NCBI RefSeq assembly: GCF_001620265.1
Contig: NZ_CP012661.1
Coordinates: 4,229,001 to 4,293,000 of the forward strand
Reading direction: 5' to 3'
DNA length: 64,000 nucleotides
Source of the DNA: Frigidibacter mobilis
GTDB lineage: Bacteria; Pseudomonadota; Alphaproteobacteria; Rhodobacterales; Rhodobacteraceae
In this document: positions 9,364 through 17,368 of the stretch, piece after piece
How the letters are laid out: each line of letters opens with the position of its first letter
Position numbering within the stretch: position 1 is the stretch's first letter
Translations under genes and position numbers: made by a program
Notes under the pieces: model-generated
What the model was told of the DNA's origin: nothing
Seen by the model: only the letters and a program-made list of their open reading frames with translations
Database searches by the model: none

Positions 9364-10328
9364 GCCCGGAAATGCGCGGCGACGGTCTCGATCATCTCAA
9401 GCGCCGAGTAGTAATCCACGCGGAAGGACGACAGGCCAAGCGGATGCACCGCCCCGGCCTTCACCGCCGGCAGATTGGCCAGCAGCGGGTCCGCAAGGAA
9501 GGTGGCAACCTGCGCCTCATCCCCGCGCAGCAGGAACACGGTATCGGCGGTGATCGCCGCTGCCAGATTCTCGCGTGAGATGAAATCTCCGTCGGTCGCG
9601 CGGGTTATGGCACCGCGCATGTGATCGGGCAGCGGCACGACAGTGAACCCCAGCGCAGCAAGCACCTGCGCCTGCGGGCTCGCGGTCTGCCCGATGGAAT
9701 AGGTGCCGCCAATATCATAGCCGACGATGTTCACCGGCCCGGGCGGCAGGCGCAGCCCGGCCGCAGCCGCTGCGGCACGGGCGCCGAAATCGCGGATCGC
9801 CGCTTCGGCGCCTGCCTCGTGGCCCGTTGCCCGGCCCAGCTTGCGCGCCACTTCCTGCCAACCCTGGCTGGAGTAATCCAGCACAAGCACCGGAAGGCCC
9901 AGTGCCTCGGCCTCGGCCAGGTAGGGCAGGATGCTGTCCGCCCCTGTCGCCGAACCGATGACAAGATCGGGGGCGGCCACCATCAGCGCCTCGATATCGA
10001 AGTTGCGGTCCGGGTACAGGATGCCGACCCCCCGCGCATCCGCCACCGCGGCCCATTGCCGGAAAAAGCCCTTGTCGTCGGTCAGGGCGCTGCGCGTGGT
10101 GGCAGCGGTGGCCTGAACCGGCACACCGATGGCCAGCAACGTTCCCGTCAGGCTGGGCGAGGTCGAGACGATGCGCTGCGGGGCGGCCCGCAGGGTCAGG
10201 GTTCCGGCCTCATGCAGAACCTCGCGGGGCCAGCCATCGCCCTGCGCGCGGGACGGTCCGGGCGCAAGGCCGGTGCCAAGCGCCAGCGGAAACGCGGCAA
10301 GTGACCAGATCAGGTGGCGGCGGTGCAT
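9360..10328 (-). CDS. Iron-siderophore ABC transporter periplasmic binding protein (FepB-like)
   Basis: This 322-aa type III substrate-binding protein captures ferric chelate in the periplasm for the two permeases encoded downstream. The N-terminus (MHRRHLIWSLAAFPLALG, cleavage probably near SRAQ) is an export signal and has a twin arginine. The mature part has APQRIVSTSPSLTGTLLAIGV (the family start), the interdomain helix around NFDIEALMVAAPDLVIGSA, and C-terminal IETVAAHF. Its closest relatives by motif are FepB-type binders of catecholate/enterobactin-like chelates, but the actual ligand cannot be inferred. The first ATG lies 27 nt from an adapter-like 16-mer (10356-10371), so upstream linkage is uncertain. 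Confidence 0.9.
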   Translation of the reverse strand: MHRRHLIWSLAAFPLALGTGLAPGPSRAQGDGWPREVLHEAGTLTLRAAPQRIVSTSPSLTGTLLAIGVPVQATAATTRSALTDDKGFFRQWAAVADARGVGILYPDRNFDIEALMVAAPDLVIGSATGADSILPYLAEAEALGLPVLVLDYSSQGWQEVARKLGRATGHEAGAEAAIRDFGARAAAAAAGLRLPPGPVNIVGYDIGGTYSIGQTASPQAQVLAALGFTVVPLPDHMRGAITRATDGDFISRENLAAAITADTVFLLRGDEAQVATFLADPLLANLPAVKAGAVHPLGLSSFRVDYYSALEMIETVAAHFRA

Positions 10329-10353
10329 GTGCGGTGTTCCTGTCTTCAGGGGA

Positions 10354-11214
10354 TTAGATCGGAAGAGCGTCTTCCCGAAATTCCTTCAGCCCCTCGCCAC
10401 GTTGGCGCAGCGACCGATACTCCTCCAGCCGCAGCCGGTCTATCTGCGAGGCGCTGGTGCCCTGCTTCCAGTAGCCAAGCACGCGGATATCGTCGCGCCC
10501 GAGCCCCGCCGCGGCGAAATGCGCGCGGATCGCCTTCATCTCCTCGCGCTCTCCCGCCGCCCAAAGTGTGCGGCTGCCGGCATCGGGCAGCGCAAGCGCC
10601 GCCTCCAGCAGCAGGCGCGGGCGCGCGCCGCTCCGATTCTCCGGCCGGGGCAGCATATGGCAGCGCAGGCCCGGCACCTCGGGCAGGGCGGCAAAGGCGG
10701 CAGGATCGGCGGTATCGACCCAGACATCGCCCACAAGCCCCGGATCCGCCGCAAGGATCGCATGAACGGCCGGGATCGCGGTATCGTCGGCAAAGATCGC
10801 AACCGGCCGGCCGCCGGCAGTATTGGGCAGAAAATGCGCGCGCGGCCCGGTCATCCAGACCCGCGTACCCGCGCCCGCGGCCCGCAGCCAGCGCATTGCC
10901 GGGCTGTCATCGGGATGAAGGGCGAAGTCGATCTCGACCAGACTCTGTGCTGCATCAAAGCGGCGGATCGTATAGACCCGTGACACGGCACGCCCGGTTG
11001 CAGAGGGCTCCACCTCGATCCGGACGGCGACATTGGGGCCCTGCCACGCCGCCGGATCGGCCGGCGCAATCCGCCCCGTCACCCGCACGAACAGCGGCGA
11101 GGGCCGGTCCACGGCAATGACCTGCATCTCCAGCCGCTCCATGCCGCGCATGTGGTCATCCTGGTCCAGAACGCGATCCCGGTCCTCGACGCCTTCATCC
11201 TGTCTGTCAGTCAT
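10354..11214 (-). CDS. Siderophore-interacting protein (flavin-dependent ferric-chelate reductase)
   Basis: This 286-aa protein belongs to the SIP/ViuB family, whose members use FAD and NAD(P)H or ferredoxin to reduce iron in imported chelates and free it in the cytoplasm. The FAD-binding motif RVYTIRRFD (family RxYTxR) lies near residue 80. SPAMRWLRAAGAGTRVWMTGPR follows, then the NAD-binding half (PVAIFADDTAIPAVHAIL) and the late GYWKQG motif (family GYWRxG). The start at ATG 11214 has AAGGTGG upstream. The last five residues (DALPI) and stop come from the adapter-like sequence at 10356-10371, so the true C-terminus is uncertain. Confidence 0.88.
   Translation of the reverse strand: MTDRQDEGVEDRDRVLDQDDHMRGMERLEMQVIAVDRPSPLFVRVTGRIAPADPAAWQGPNVAVRIEVEPSATGRAVSRVYTIRRFDAAQSLVEIDFALHPDDSPAMRWLRAAGAGTRVWMTGPRAHFLPNTAGGRPVAIFADDTAIPAVHAILAADPGLVGDVWVDTADPAAFAALPEVPGLRCHMLPRPENRSGARPRLLLEAALALPDAGSRTLWAAGEREEMKAIRAHFAAAGLGRDDIRVLGYWKQGTSASQIDRLRLEEYRSLRQRGEGLKEFREDALPI
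10356..10371. other. Illumina adapter-like 16-mer
   Basis: Positions 10356-10371 read AGATCGGAAGAGCGTC, identical to the first 16 bases of the reverse complement of the Illumina universal adapter (GACGCTCTTCCGATCT on the minus strand). On the minus strand it supplies the last codons and stop of the siderophore-interacting protein. A chance 16-base match in 64 kb is very unlikely. However, the site also forms a small palindrome with its neighbours (CGGAAGA-GCG-TCTTCC), so a natural origin is not excluded. It may mark an untrimmed read or false contig join between fepB and the SIP gene. Confidence 0.65.
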
Positions 11215-11292
11215 GATTGCCACCTTGCCTGTCACCCGGCGGTGCCGGGCAGTATTTGGCTTTGCCCATCTTCGGGGCTGGCTGGTCGCGTC

Positions 11293-11324
11293 CTTATTGC
11301 AGAACGCGTTCTGCAGTGCAATAT
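11293..11324. promoter_or_regulatory. Divergent promoters sharing an 18-nt palindromic operator
   Basis: TGCAGAACGCGTTCTGCA (11298-11315) is a perfect 18-nt palindrome between the SIP gene (minus) and the ATPase gene (plus). Minus-strand boxes TTGCAC (11321-11316) and AATAAG (11298-11293) are 17 nt apart. Plus-strand TTGCAG (11297-11302) and CAATAT (11319-11324) are 16 nt apart. The palindrome therefore fills both spacers and could block both promoters. Its AGAAC-GC-GTTCT core fits the palindromes of IclR regulators, and an IclR gene lies within 1 kb. A half site (TGCAGAAC) recurs before the TonB receptor gene. Confidence 0.55.
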
Positions 11325-11355
11325 CGACACTGATCTACCCAGCAGGAGTTGCAAG

Positions 11356-12180
11356 ATGGAGCGGTTGCGCGCCGAGGCGGTGACGCTGGCCTATGAAAGC
11401 AGGACAATCTCCGAGGGGCTGTCGGTCAGCATTCCCGACGGCTCGTTTACCGTGATCGTCGGGCCGAATGCCTGCGGCAAGTCCACGCTGCTGCGCGCAA
11501 TGGCGCGGTTGATGAAACCGGCAGCCGGGCAGGTGATCCTGGATGGCAAGGCCATCGGCCAGTATCCCGGGCGCGAGCTTGCGCGGCGGCTTGGCCTGCT
11601 GCCGCAAAGCCCGACCGCCCCGGACGGCATCACCGTTGCCGATCTGGTCGCCCGCGGCCGCTATCCGCATCAGAGCTTCCTGCGGCAATGGTCGCCGCAG
11701 GATGCAGAGGCGGTTGCGGCAGCGCTGGCAGCGACCGGCGTCACCTCGCTGGCGGACCGGCCGGTGGCCGAGCTGTCGGGCGGCCAGCGCCAGCGGGTCT
11801 GGATCGCAATGGCGCTGGCGCAGGACACGCCGATCCTGCTGCTGGACGAGCCGACGACCTATCTCGACATCGCCCACCAGATGGACCTGATGGAACTGCT
11901 GGCCGATCTGCACGCCCGGGGCCGCACAATGGTTGCGGTGCTGCACGACCTCAACCAGGCCTGCCGGTTCGCCACCCACATCATCGCCATGCGGGATGGC
12001 GCCATCATCGCCGAGGGCGCCCCCGCCGACATCGTGACCGAGGCGCTGGTGGCCGAGGTCTTCGGCCTGTCCGCATTGGTGCTGCCCGATCCGGTGACCG
12101 GCCTGCCGATGATCGTGCCGAAGCTCCGGCAGGGCAGCAGCAGCGCGGCAGGTCAGCCAGCCGCCGCTTCGGTTGCCTGA
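11356..12180 (+). CDS. Iron-chelate ABC transporter ATP-binding protein (FepC-like)
   Basis: This 274-aa ATPase would power the FepD/FepG-like permeases. Walker A reads GPNACGKST, the Q-loop is LGLLPQSPTAPDGITVADLVARGRYPHQ, the signature is LSGGQRQRVWIAMALAQDT, and Walker B is ILLLDEPTTYLDIAHQ; VLHDLNQACRFA supplies the H-loop. The GRYPHQ segment is typical of siderophore importers. ATG 11356 has AGGAG at 11344-11348. It is divergent from the other importer genes, an unusual split that places a shared operator (11298-11315) between them. Its 3' end overlaps the convergent IclR gene by 28 nt. Confidence 0.93.
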   Translation: MERLRAEAVTLAYESRTISEGLSVSIPDGSFTVIVGPNACGKSTLLRAMARLMKPAAGQVILDGKAIGQYPGRELARRLGLLPQSPTAPDGITVADLVARGRYPHQSFLRQWSPQDAEAVAAALAATGVTSLADRPVAELSGGQRQRVWIAMALAQDTPILLLDEPTTYLDIAHQMDLMELLADLHARGRTMVAVLHDLNQACRFATHIIAMRDGAIIAEGAPADIVTEALVAEVFGLSALVLPDPVTGLPMIVPKLRQGSSSAAGQPAAASVA

Positions 12181-12980
12181 CCGTCGGGGCGGACGATCAT
12201 CCCTCCCGTCGCCTCGTTGATCCGCCGCGCCTCATGCTTCAGCGCCAGCCGGTCCTCGGGTGATTGCAGGCGCCCAAGGTCTGTGACCGTCGTGACCACG
12301 CAGGCGATCTCGCCCTGCGCGTCGAAGACAGGGGCTGCCTGGCCGGTAACATTCGACAGCAGATGGCTGGTCAATTCCGCCCACCCCTGCGCCCGCACTT
12401 CGGCCAGAACCTCGGACCCGGGCGGGCTGCTGTGGAAATGCGGCGCCTGGTAGGCACGGGCGGTTTCGATCGCGGCGGGCGGCAGATACGCCTGAAACAC
12501 CAGCCCGCAGGCGGTGTTGTCCACCGGCAGGATATCCCCCAGCCCCAGTGGCGTGATCGAGAAATAGGCGCTGCGATACCAGCGCACCAGCGTCGGGCCA
12601 CGTTCCGTCCAGACGGCAACGCCGCCGCTCATGGCGCAGCGCAGCGCAAGGCCCTTCATGCCCCCTGCAGCAAGCTCGACCGGATCGACCCGCTTCAGTG
12701 CCCCGATCCCGATCGACAGCGCCAGCGGACCCAGATCGTAATGGCCGCTGGCCGCGTCCTGCCGGGCAAGGCCCTCTTTCACCAGCGTCTGCAGGTAGCG
12801 ATGCGCGGTGGAACGGCCTGTGCCCACGCGGCGGGCGATCTCGCCCAGCGGCAATTCGTGCTCGGCATTCGCAAGGATCCTGAGAAACTGCGCCGCCGCC
12901 GAAACCGACTGGATCGTGCTTCCCCGGCGCGAGGAGACAGCTTCGGCTGCCGGGTCTTCGATCTCATCCGATATGGTCAC
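12153..12980 (-). CDS. IclR-family transcriptional regulator
   Basis: This protein (275 aa from the GTG at 12980) has an N-terminal winged helix-turn-helix (SVSAAAQFLRILANAEHELP, then EIARRVGTGRSTAHRYLQTL) and a GAF-like effector domain (DPVELAAGGMKGLALRCAMSG, NTACGLVFQAYLP). IclR proteins commonly control catabolic genes and respond to small organic acids, unlike the Fur or AraC regulators usual for siderophore genes. Here it sits between the ATPase and TonB receptor genes, so it may sense the chelating ligand rather than iron. The start is uncertain: GTG 12980 gives a normal length, and in-frame ATG 13076 would add 32 residues. Confidence 0.88.
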   Translation of the reverse strand: MTISDEIEDPAAEAVSSRRGSTIQSVSAAAQFLRILANAEHELPLGEIARRVGTGRSTAHRYLQTLVKEGLARQDAASGHYDLGPLALSIGIGALKRVDPVELAAGGMKGLALRCAMSGGVAVWTERGPTLVRWYRSAYFSITPLGLGDILPVDNTACGLVFQAYLPPAAIETARAYQAPHFHSSPPGSEVLAEVRAQGWAELTSHLLSNVTGQAAPVFDAQGEIACVVTTVTDLGRLQSPEDRLALKHEARRINEATGGMIVRPDGQATEAAAG

Positions 12981-13069
12981 GGGCTTGGTCTCTCGCTGAT
13001 CGCCTTGCGGGCCGGTTATGGCATGGTTGCCGCAAACAGAAAACCATCGTGCGGCGGCGTCCGTTCGTA

Positions 13070-13098
13070 TTGACATGCAGAACCTGTAGTGCAATTCG
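13070..13098 (+). promoter_or_regulatory. Candidate promoter/operator of the TonB-dependent receptor gene
   Basis: TTGACA at 13070-13075 is a good -35 box, with a weak -10 (CAATTC-like) near 13093-13098. Directly after it lies TGCAGAAC (13076-13083), identical to one half of the palindrome at 11298-11315, and then CTGTAGTGCAAT. The latter matches CTGCAGTGCAAT at the other operator in 11 of 12 positions. This suggests the same regulator, plausibly the adjacent IclR protein, controls both promoters. Confidence 0.5.
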
Positions 13099-13169
13099 GA
13101 ACGCATCACAATGTCGCCAGCCCCGGTGCCCCCCAGCCAGAGCGACTCACTCGCGCCGAAGGGGACCAC

Positions 13170-15245
13170 ATGTCACATACTCTCACCGCCCGCCTGCGCT
13201 GCGGTGCCAGCACTCTCGCGCTTGCCGTCGCCCTGGCCGCACCGGCCGCGCGGGCGCAGGAGGGCACTGCGCCCACCCTGCTCGATACCATCTACCTCAC
13301 CGGCGAAAAGAACCTGCGCGACGTGAAAAGCACCGCCGCATCGGTTTCGGTCTTCGGCGAAGACGAGATGGAAGACCAGAAAGCCGGCAAGGCGACCGTC
13401 GACGAGGTGATCGCAACCACGCCCAACCTGATCTATCCTGACAATGTCAGCGCGCCGGTCATCCGCGGGATCGACACGCAGGGCCCGCAAAACGGCTCGG
13501 TCGCCTTCTTTGCCGGGACGGTTCCGCGGGGCACTGTCAACATCGACGGCCATTACCTTGGCTTCTACGAGCTTTACTTCGGCGCCACCGCGGCCTGGGA
13601 TGTCGACAGTATCGAGGTGTTCAGCGGGCCGCAGACCACCTCGCAGGGGGCCAATGCGATCGCCGGCGCGATCATCGTCAACACCAAGGACCCGAGCTTC
13701 ACCCCCGAAGGCGCCTACCGGATCGAGGCGGGCAGCGAGAATGCCAAGCGCCTGTCCTTTGCCTGGTCAGGGCCGCTGTCGCAGGACTTTGCCGCCCGCC
13801 TTGCCGTGGACTATTCGGCGCGCGACACGATCATCGACTACACCAATGCGGGCTTTGTGCTTGGCAAGTCGGATCTGGATTTCGAAAGCCTCAGCCTGCG
13901 CGGCAAGCTGCTCTGGGCGCCGCAGGACATCGACGGGCTCGAGGTCAAACTGACCTATGCCCATACCGACACCAACCGCCCCACGCAGGAAATGGCGACA
14001 GGGTCCTATGACGACCTTGAAAACGGCTATGCCCTGTCGATCCCCAGTTGGGACCAGGTGCAGGACACGCTGTCGGTGGATGTCGACTATGACCTTGGCA
14101 ACGGCATCAAGCTGTTCAACCAGACCCAGGCCAGCAGCGGCAGCATCGACCGCCGCGTCTCCAACGGCAACGGCGATGCCGACATCGATTCCGACGAGAT
14201 CTCGAACGAGATCCGCCTGTCATTCGGTCAGCCCGAAGACACCCTGTCGGGCATGGTCGGCTTCTACGCCAAGCGCACCGAAACCGACGAGGCACTGCGC
14301 CTGTCCACCGGCGACTCGCAATTCGACGACACCAAGACCAACCTTGGCCTGTTTGCCGACGGGACCTGGCGCTTTTCGGATCGCTGGAGCCTGAATGCCG
14401 GGCTGCGCTTCCAGCAGGACCGCATCGAACGCGCCGGCGTGTCCAGCTATGCCACCGACGCTGCCGATTTCGACCACACCTTCGAGGCGCTTCTGCCCAA
14501 GCTCTCACTGTCCTACGAGGCAACGCCGGACTGGACGGTCGGCGCGATGGTCAGTCGCGGCTACAATCCGGGCGGCATGACGCTGAACTTCACCTCGAAA
14601 GCCTGGGAAGAGTTCGACGACGAGACGATCACGAACTACGAGCTGTTCAGCCGCGCGACCCTGCTGGAAAACCGGCTGTTCCTGACAACGAACCTGTTCT
14701 ACATGGATTACCGCGACGCCCAGTACAACGTCGCGGTCGAGGTCTCGCCTTCGGTGTTCCAGACCTACACGATCAACGCCGAAGAGGCCCATGCCTACGG
14801 GCTCGAACTCGGGCTCGACTATCGGCCGACCGATACGCTCAACCTGCGCGCCAGTGCCGGCCTGCTGAAATCGAACGTCGACGAAATCACCGGCAACACC
14901 GCGTTTGAAGGCAACGTCTTCGCCAAATCGCCCGAGGTGACGCTGTCGCTTGGCGCCGACTGGGCGGCGACCGAAAAGTTCAGCATCGGCGGACAGGTCC
15001 GCCATGTCGGCGGCTATTTCTCGGATATCGGCAATACCGAGGCCTATGAGGTGGACAGCTACACCCTCACCGATCTTCAGGCCTCCTATGCCATCCGGGA
15101 CGGGGTGGAGCTTTATGGCTACGTGAACAACGTCTTTGACGAACGCACACCGACCTTCATGCAGTTCAACCGCACTGGCGGCGGAACCGAAGCCTCGGTG
15201 ACCATGCCGCGAACGGTCGGCATCGGCCTGCGCGGCACGTTCTGA
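13170..15245 (+). CDS. TonB-dependent outer-membrane receptor
   Basis: This 691-aa receptor has a signal peptide (MSHTLTARLRCGASTLALAV, cleavage near ARAQ), a TonB-box-like start (LLDTIYLTGEKN) and a plug domain with VIRGIDTQGPQNGSVAFFAG and DVDSIEVFSGPQTTSQGANA. A beta-barrel follows, ending in RTVGIGLRGTF with the C-terminal Phe of outer-membrane proteins. Such receptors take up ferric chelates using TonB/ExbBD energy. ATG 13170 has GAAGGGG upstream. It is transcribed divergently from the IclR gene. With the ABC importer and reductase it gives a full route from outside to cytoplasm. The ligand cannot be predicted. Confidence 0.93.
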   Translation: MSHTLTARLRCGASTLALAVALAAPAARAQEGTAPTLLDTIYLTGEKNLRDVKSTAASVSVFGEDEMEDQKAGKATVDEVIATTPNLIYPDNVSAPVIRGIDTQGPQNGSVAFFAGTVPRGTVNIDGHYLGFYELYFGATAAWDVDSIEVFSGPQTTSQGANAIAGAIIVNTKDPSFTPEGAYRIEAGSENAKRLSFAWSGPLSQDFAARLAVDYSARDTIIDYTNAGFVLGKSDLDFESLSLRGKLLWAPQDIDGLEVKLTYAHTDTNRPTQEMATGSYDDLENGYALSIPSWDQVQDTLSVDVDYDLGNGIKLFNQTQASSGSIDRRVSNGNGDADIDSDEISNEIRLSFGQPEDTLSGMVGFYAKRTETDEALRLSTGDSQFDDTKTNLGLFADGTWRFSDRWSLNAGLRFQQDRIERAGVSSYATDAADFDHTFEALLPKLSLSYEATPDWTVGAMVSRGYNPGGMTLNFTSKAWEEFDDETITNYELFSRATLLENRLFLTTNLFYMDYRDAQYNVAVEVSPSVFQTYTINAEEAHAYGLELGLDYRPTDTLNLRASAGLLKSNVDEITGNTAFEGNVFAKSPEVTLSLGADWAATEKFSIGGQVRHVGGYFSDIGNTEAYEVDSYTLTDLQASYAIRDGVELYGYVNNVFDERTPTFMQFNRTGGGTEASVTMPRTVGIGLRGTF

Positions 15246-15267
15246 ACCGCGGCAAGGATCTGCGGCG

Positions 15268-15291
15268 ACCGGCCTCCAGGGGGGGGCCGGT
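15268..15291 (+). terminator. Hairpin after the TonB receptor gene
   Basis: ACCGGCC (15268-15274) pairs with GGCCGGT (15285-15291) across a G-rich loop, followed by TGCGGCTTTTG. The short T-run and its position 23 nt after the receptor stop fit a weak intrinsic terminator or an attenuating hairpin between receptor and monooxygenase genes. Confidence 0.4.
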
Positions 15292-15315
15292 TGCGGCTTT
15301 TGAAGGGGGAATGGC

Positions 15316-16623
15316 ATGGTGACGACCCGCGCGCTCTGCATCGGCATGTCGCTGGCCCCGACCTGGCTGTCGGGCGAGGGCTGGCGCAGCCCCGACAGCG
15401 GCATCGACGGGCTTTATTCGGGCGCGCTGGCCGTGCAGACCGCGAAGGCGGCCGAGGCGGCGCATCTCGATTTCGTCTTCCTGCCCGATACCCTGTCGCT
15501 GACGGTGGAGCCAATGGCGCAAAGCTTCGGCTTTGCCAGCCTCGACCCGACGCTGCTGATGGCAAGCCTCGCGCATCAGACCCGGAAGATCGGGCTGGTC
15601 ACCACGATCTCGACCACTTTCGGCCATCCCTATCACGTGGCCCGGCAACTGATGTCGCTGCACTGGCTGTCGGGCGGGCGCGCCGGCTGGAACATCGTGA
15701 CTGCGCTGCAGGGGCATGAGAATTTCGGGCTGGACCGGATGCCGGACAGCGCCGCGCGCTATGCCCGTGCGGCAGAGTTCACCGCGGCGGTCCGCGCGCT
15801 CTGGGCCAGCTTCCCGGCCGAGGCGCTGATCGTCGACCGCGCCGCCGGGCGCTTTGCCGATACCGCGCGCCTTGGCCCCGCCGATCACGCCGGGCCGGAT
15901 TTCCGGGTCAAGGGCCCGCTGAACCTGCCCGGCTTTCCCGGGCCGCGGCTGCCATTGGTGCAGGCCGGTGCCTCCGGCCCGGGGCGCGACTTTGCCGCCT
16001 CGGTCGCCGATCTGGTCTTTGCCCCGACGCCGGACATGGAAGCCGCGCTGGAGCTGCGGGCCGACCTGTCCGCCCGTGCGATCGGTCATGGCCGCGCGCC
16101 GGCGGATCTGCGGCTGCTGCCGGGGCTCAGCCTGTATCTGGCGCCGACCCGGCGCGAGGCCGAAGACCTGTTCCATCACACGCATTCCCGGCTTGACCCC
16201 GCCCGCCGCATTGCCCGCTTCCGCGAGGCGACAGGGCTGGACCTGACCGACTGGCCCAGCGACCGGCCCGTCACCCTGGCCGATCTGCCCGAGCCCGCCT
16301 CGCCGCCCAAGACACAGACACATGCCGACCTGATGCGCCGGATGATCGCCCGTGATGCGCCGCTGCCCGAGGATCTTCTGTCACGCCCGGAACTGCTATC
16401 AGCCTCGCACTGGCAGATCGTCGGCACCCCGGAGCAGGCCTGTGCCGAGATCCGCCGCTGGCACGCGGCCGGCGCCATCGACGGCTTCATCTGCACGCCC
16501 GGCGGCGCGCCGTCCTCGCGCGATCTCGCCCTGAACGAACTGATGCCGCGGCTGGCCGAGGCTGGCCTTTTCCGCAAGGCCTACGCCTCTGACAGCTTTC
16601 TGGGCCATCTCGGCAGCGCCTGA
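15316..16623 (+). CDS. NtaA/SnaA/DszA-type LLM flavin-dependent monooxygenase
   Basis: This 435-aa TIM-barrel enzyme uses reduced FMN and oxygen. The subgroup signature is clear: LDFVFLPDT near the start, SGGRAGWNIVTALQGHENFG, the ARYARAAEF helix, FRVKGPLNLPGFPGPRLPL and VQAGASGPGRDFAA, all typical of nitrilotriacetate monooxygenase (NtaA), DszA and SnaA. NtaA-like enzymes cleave C-N bonds of metal chelators, so this protein may oxidise the ligand imported by the surrounding iron system; that is inference. ATG 15316 follows AAGGGGGA by five bases. It lies 70 nt after the receptor. A flavin reductase partner is not obvious, though the SIP-type reductase is flavin dependent. Confidence 0.87.
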   Translation: MVTTRALCIGMSLAPTWLSGEGWRSPDSGIDGLYSGALAVQTAKAAEAAHLDFVFLPDTLSLTVEPMAQSFGFASLDPTLLMASLAHQTRKIGLVTTISTTFGHPYHVARQLMSLHWLSGGRAGWNIVTALQGHENFGLDRMPDSAARYARAAEFTAAVRALWASFPAEALIVDRAAGRFADTARLGPADHAGPDFRVKGPLNLPGFPGPRLPLVQAGASGPGRDFAASVADLVFAPTPDMEAALELRADLSARAIGHGRAPADLRLLPGLSLYLAPTRREAEDLFHHTHSRLDPARRIARFREATGLDLTDWPSDRPVTLADLPEPASPPKTQTHADLMRRMIARDAPLPEDLLSRPELLSASHWQIVGTPEQACAEIRRWHAAGAIDGFICTPGGAPSSRDLALNELMPRLAEAGLFRKAYASDSFLGHLGSA

Positions 16624-16651
16624 TGCAAGGCGCGGCCGCCCGGACCCAGCC

Positions 16652-17368
16652 CTATTCCGGCATCAACATGTATCCCGCGCCGCGCACCGTCTGCAGATAG
16701 CGCGGCTCCTTGGGGTCGCCCTCGATCTTGCGGCGCAGCCGGGTGATCTGCACATCCACCGCCCGTTCCTGCGCCTGCTCGGCCGCGCCGCCCTTGTCGC
16801 GCCCCAGCTCCTCGACCAGCGTCTGGCGCGAGATCGGCTCGCCCGCCCGCCCGGCGAAGATCCGCATCAGGGCCGCCTCGGTCGCCGTCAGCCGCACCAG
16901 CGCATCGCCCTGCCACAGCTCGCCCCGGTCAAGGTCATAGCGCACCGGGCCCAGATGGATGAACTTCGGCCCCTTGGCGGCGGCCTGCGGCGCGCGGCGC
17001 AGGATCGCGTTGATCCGCAGCAGCAGTTCCTTGGGCTCGAACGGCTTGGCAAGGTAATCATCCGCCCCCGCCTCCAGCCCCTCGATCCGCTCGGAGGTCT
17101 CGCCCTTCGCCGTCAGCAGCAGGATCGGCACCGCCATCCGCCGCCGCAGATCGCGCGTCAGGCTGATCCCGTCCTCGCCCGGCATCATCACGTCAAGCAC
17201 GATCATGTCGAACTCCAGCCCCGACAGCAGCCGCCGGGCCTGGGCGGCATCGCGCGCCGCCGTGACCAGAAAGCCGTTCCGCGCCAGAAACTTCTGCAGC
17301 AGCCCGCGGATCCGCTCGTCATCATCGACGATCAGCAGGTGGGCGTCGGGGGCGGTTCCGGCGGTCAT
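16652..17368 (-). CDS. petR: OmpR-family response regulator, PetR-like
   Basis: This 238-aa protein has a receiver domain (VDDDERIRGLLQKFL, phospho-acceptor Asp in MIVLDVMMPGEDG, Lys in LAKPFEPKELLLRI) and a C-terminal winged helix (LTATEAALMRIF, ITRLRRKIEGDP, LQTVRGAGYML). A MarR gene lies immediately upstream and overlaps by one base (TGATG). No histidine kinase is adjacent. In Rhodobacter capsulatus the PetP/PetR pair has this arrangement and is required for growth and cytochrome bc1 expression; the gene name rests on that arrangement. The start may alternatively be GTG 17371. Confidence 0.85.
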   Translation of the reverse strand: MTAGTAPDAHLLIVDDDERIRGLLQKFLARNGFLVTAARDAAQARRLLSGLEFDMIVLDVMMPGEDGISLTRDLRRRMAVPILLLTAKGETSERIEGLEAGADDYLAKPFEPKELLLRINAILRRAPQAAAKGPKFIHLGPVRYDLDRGELWQGDALVRLTATEAALMRIFAGRAGEPISRQTLVEELGRDKGGAAEQAQERAVDVQITRLRRKIEGDPKEPRYLQTVRGAGYMLMPE

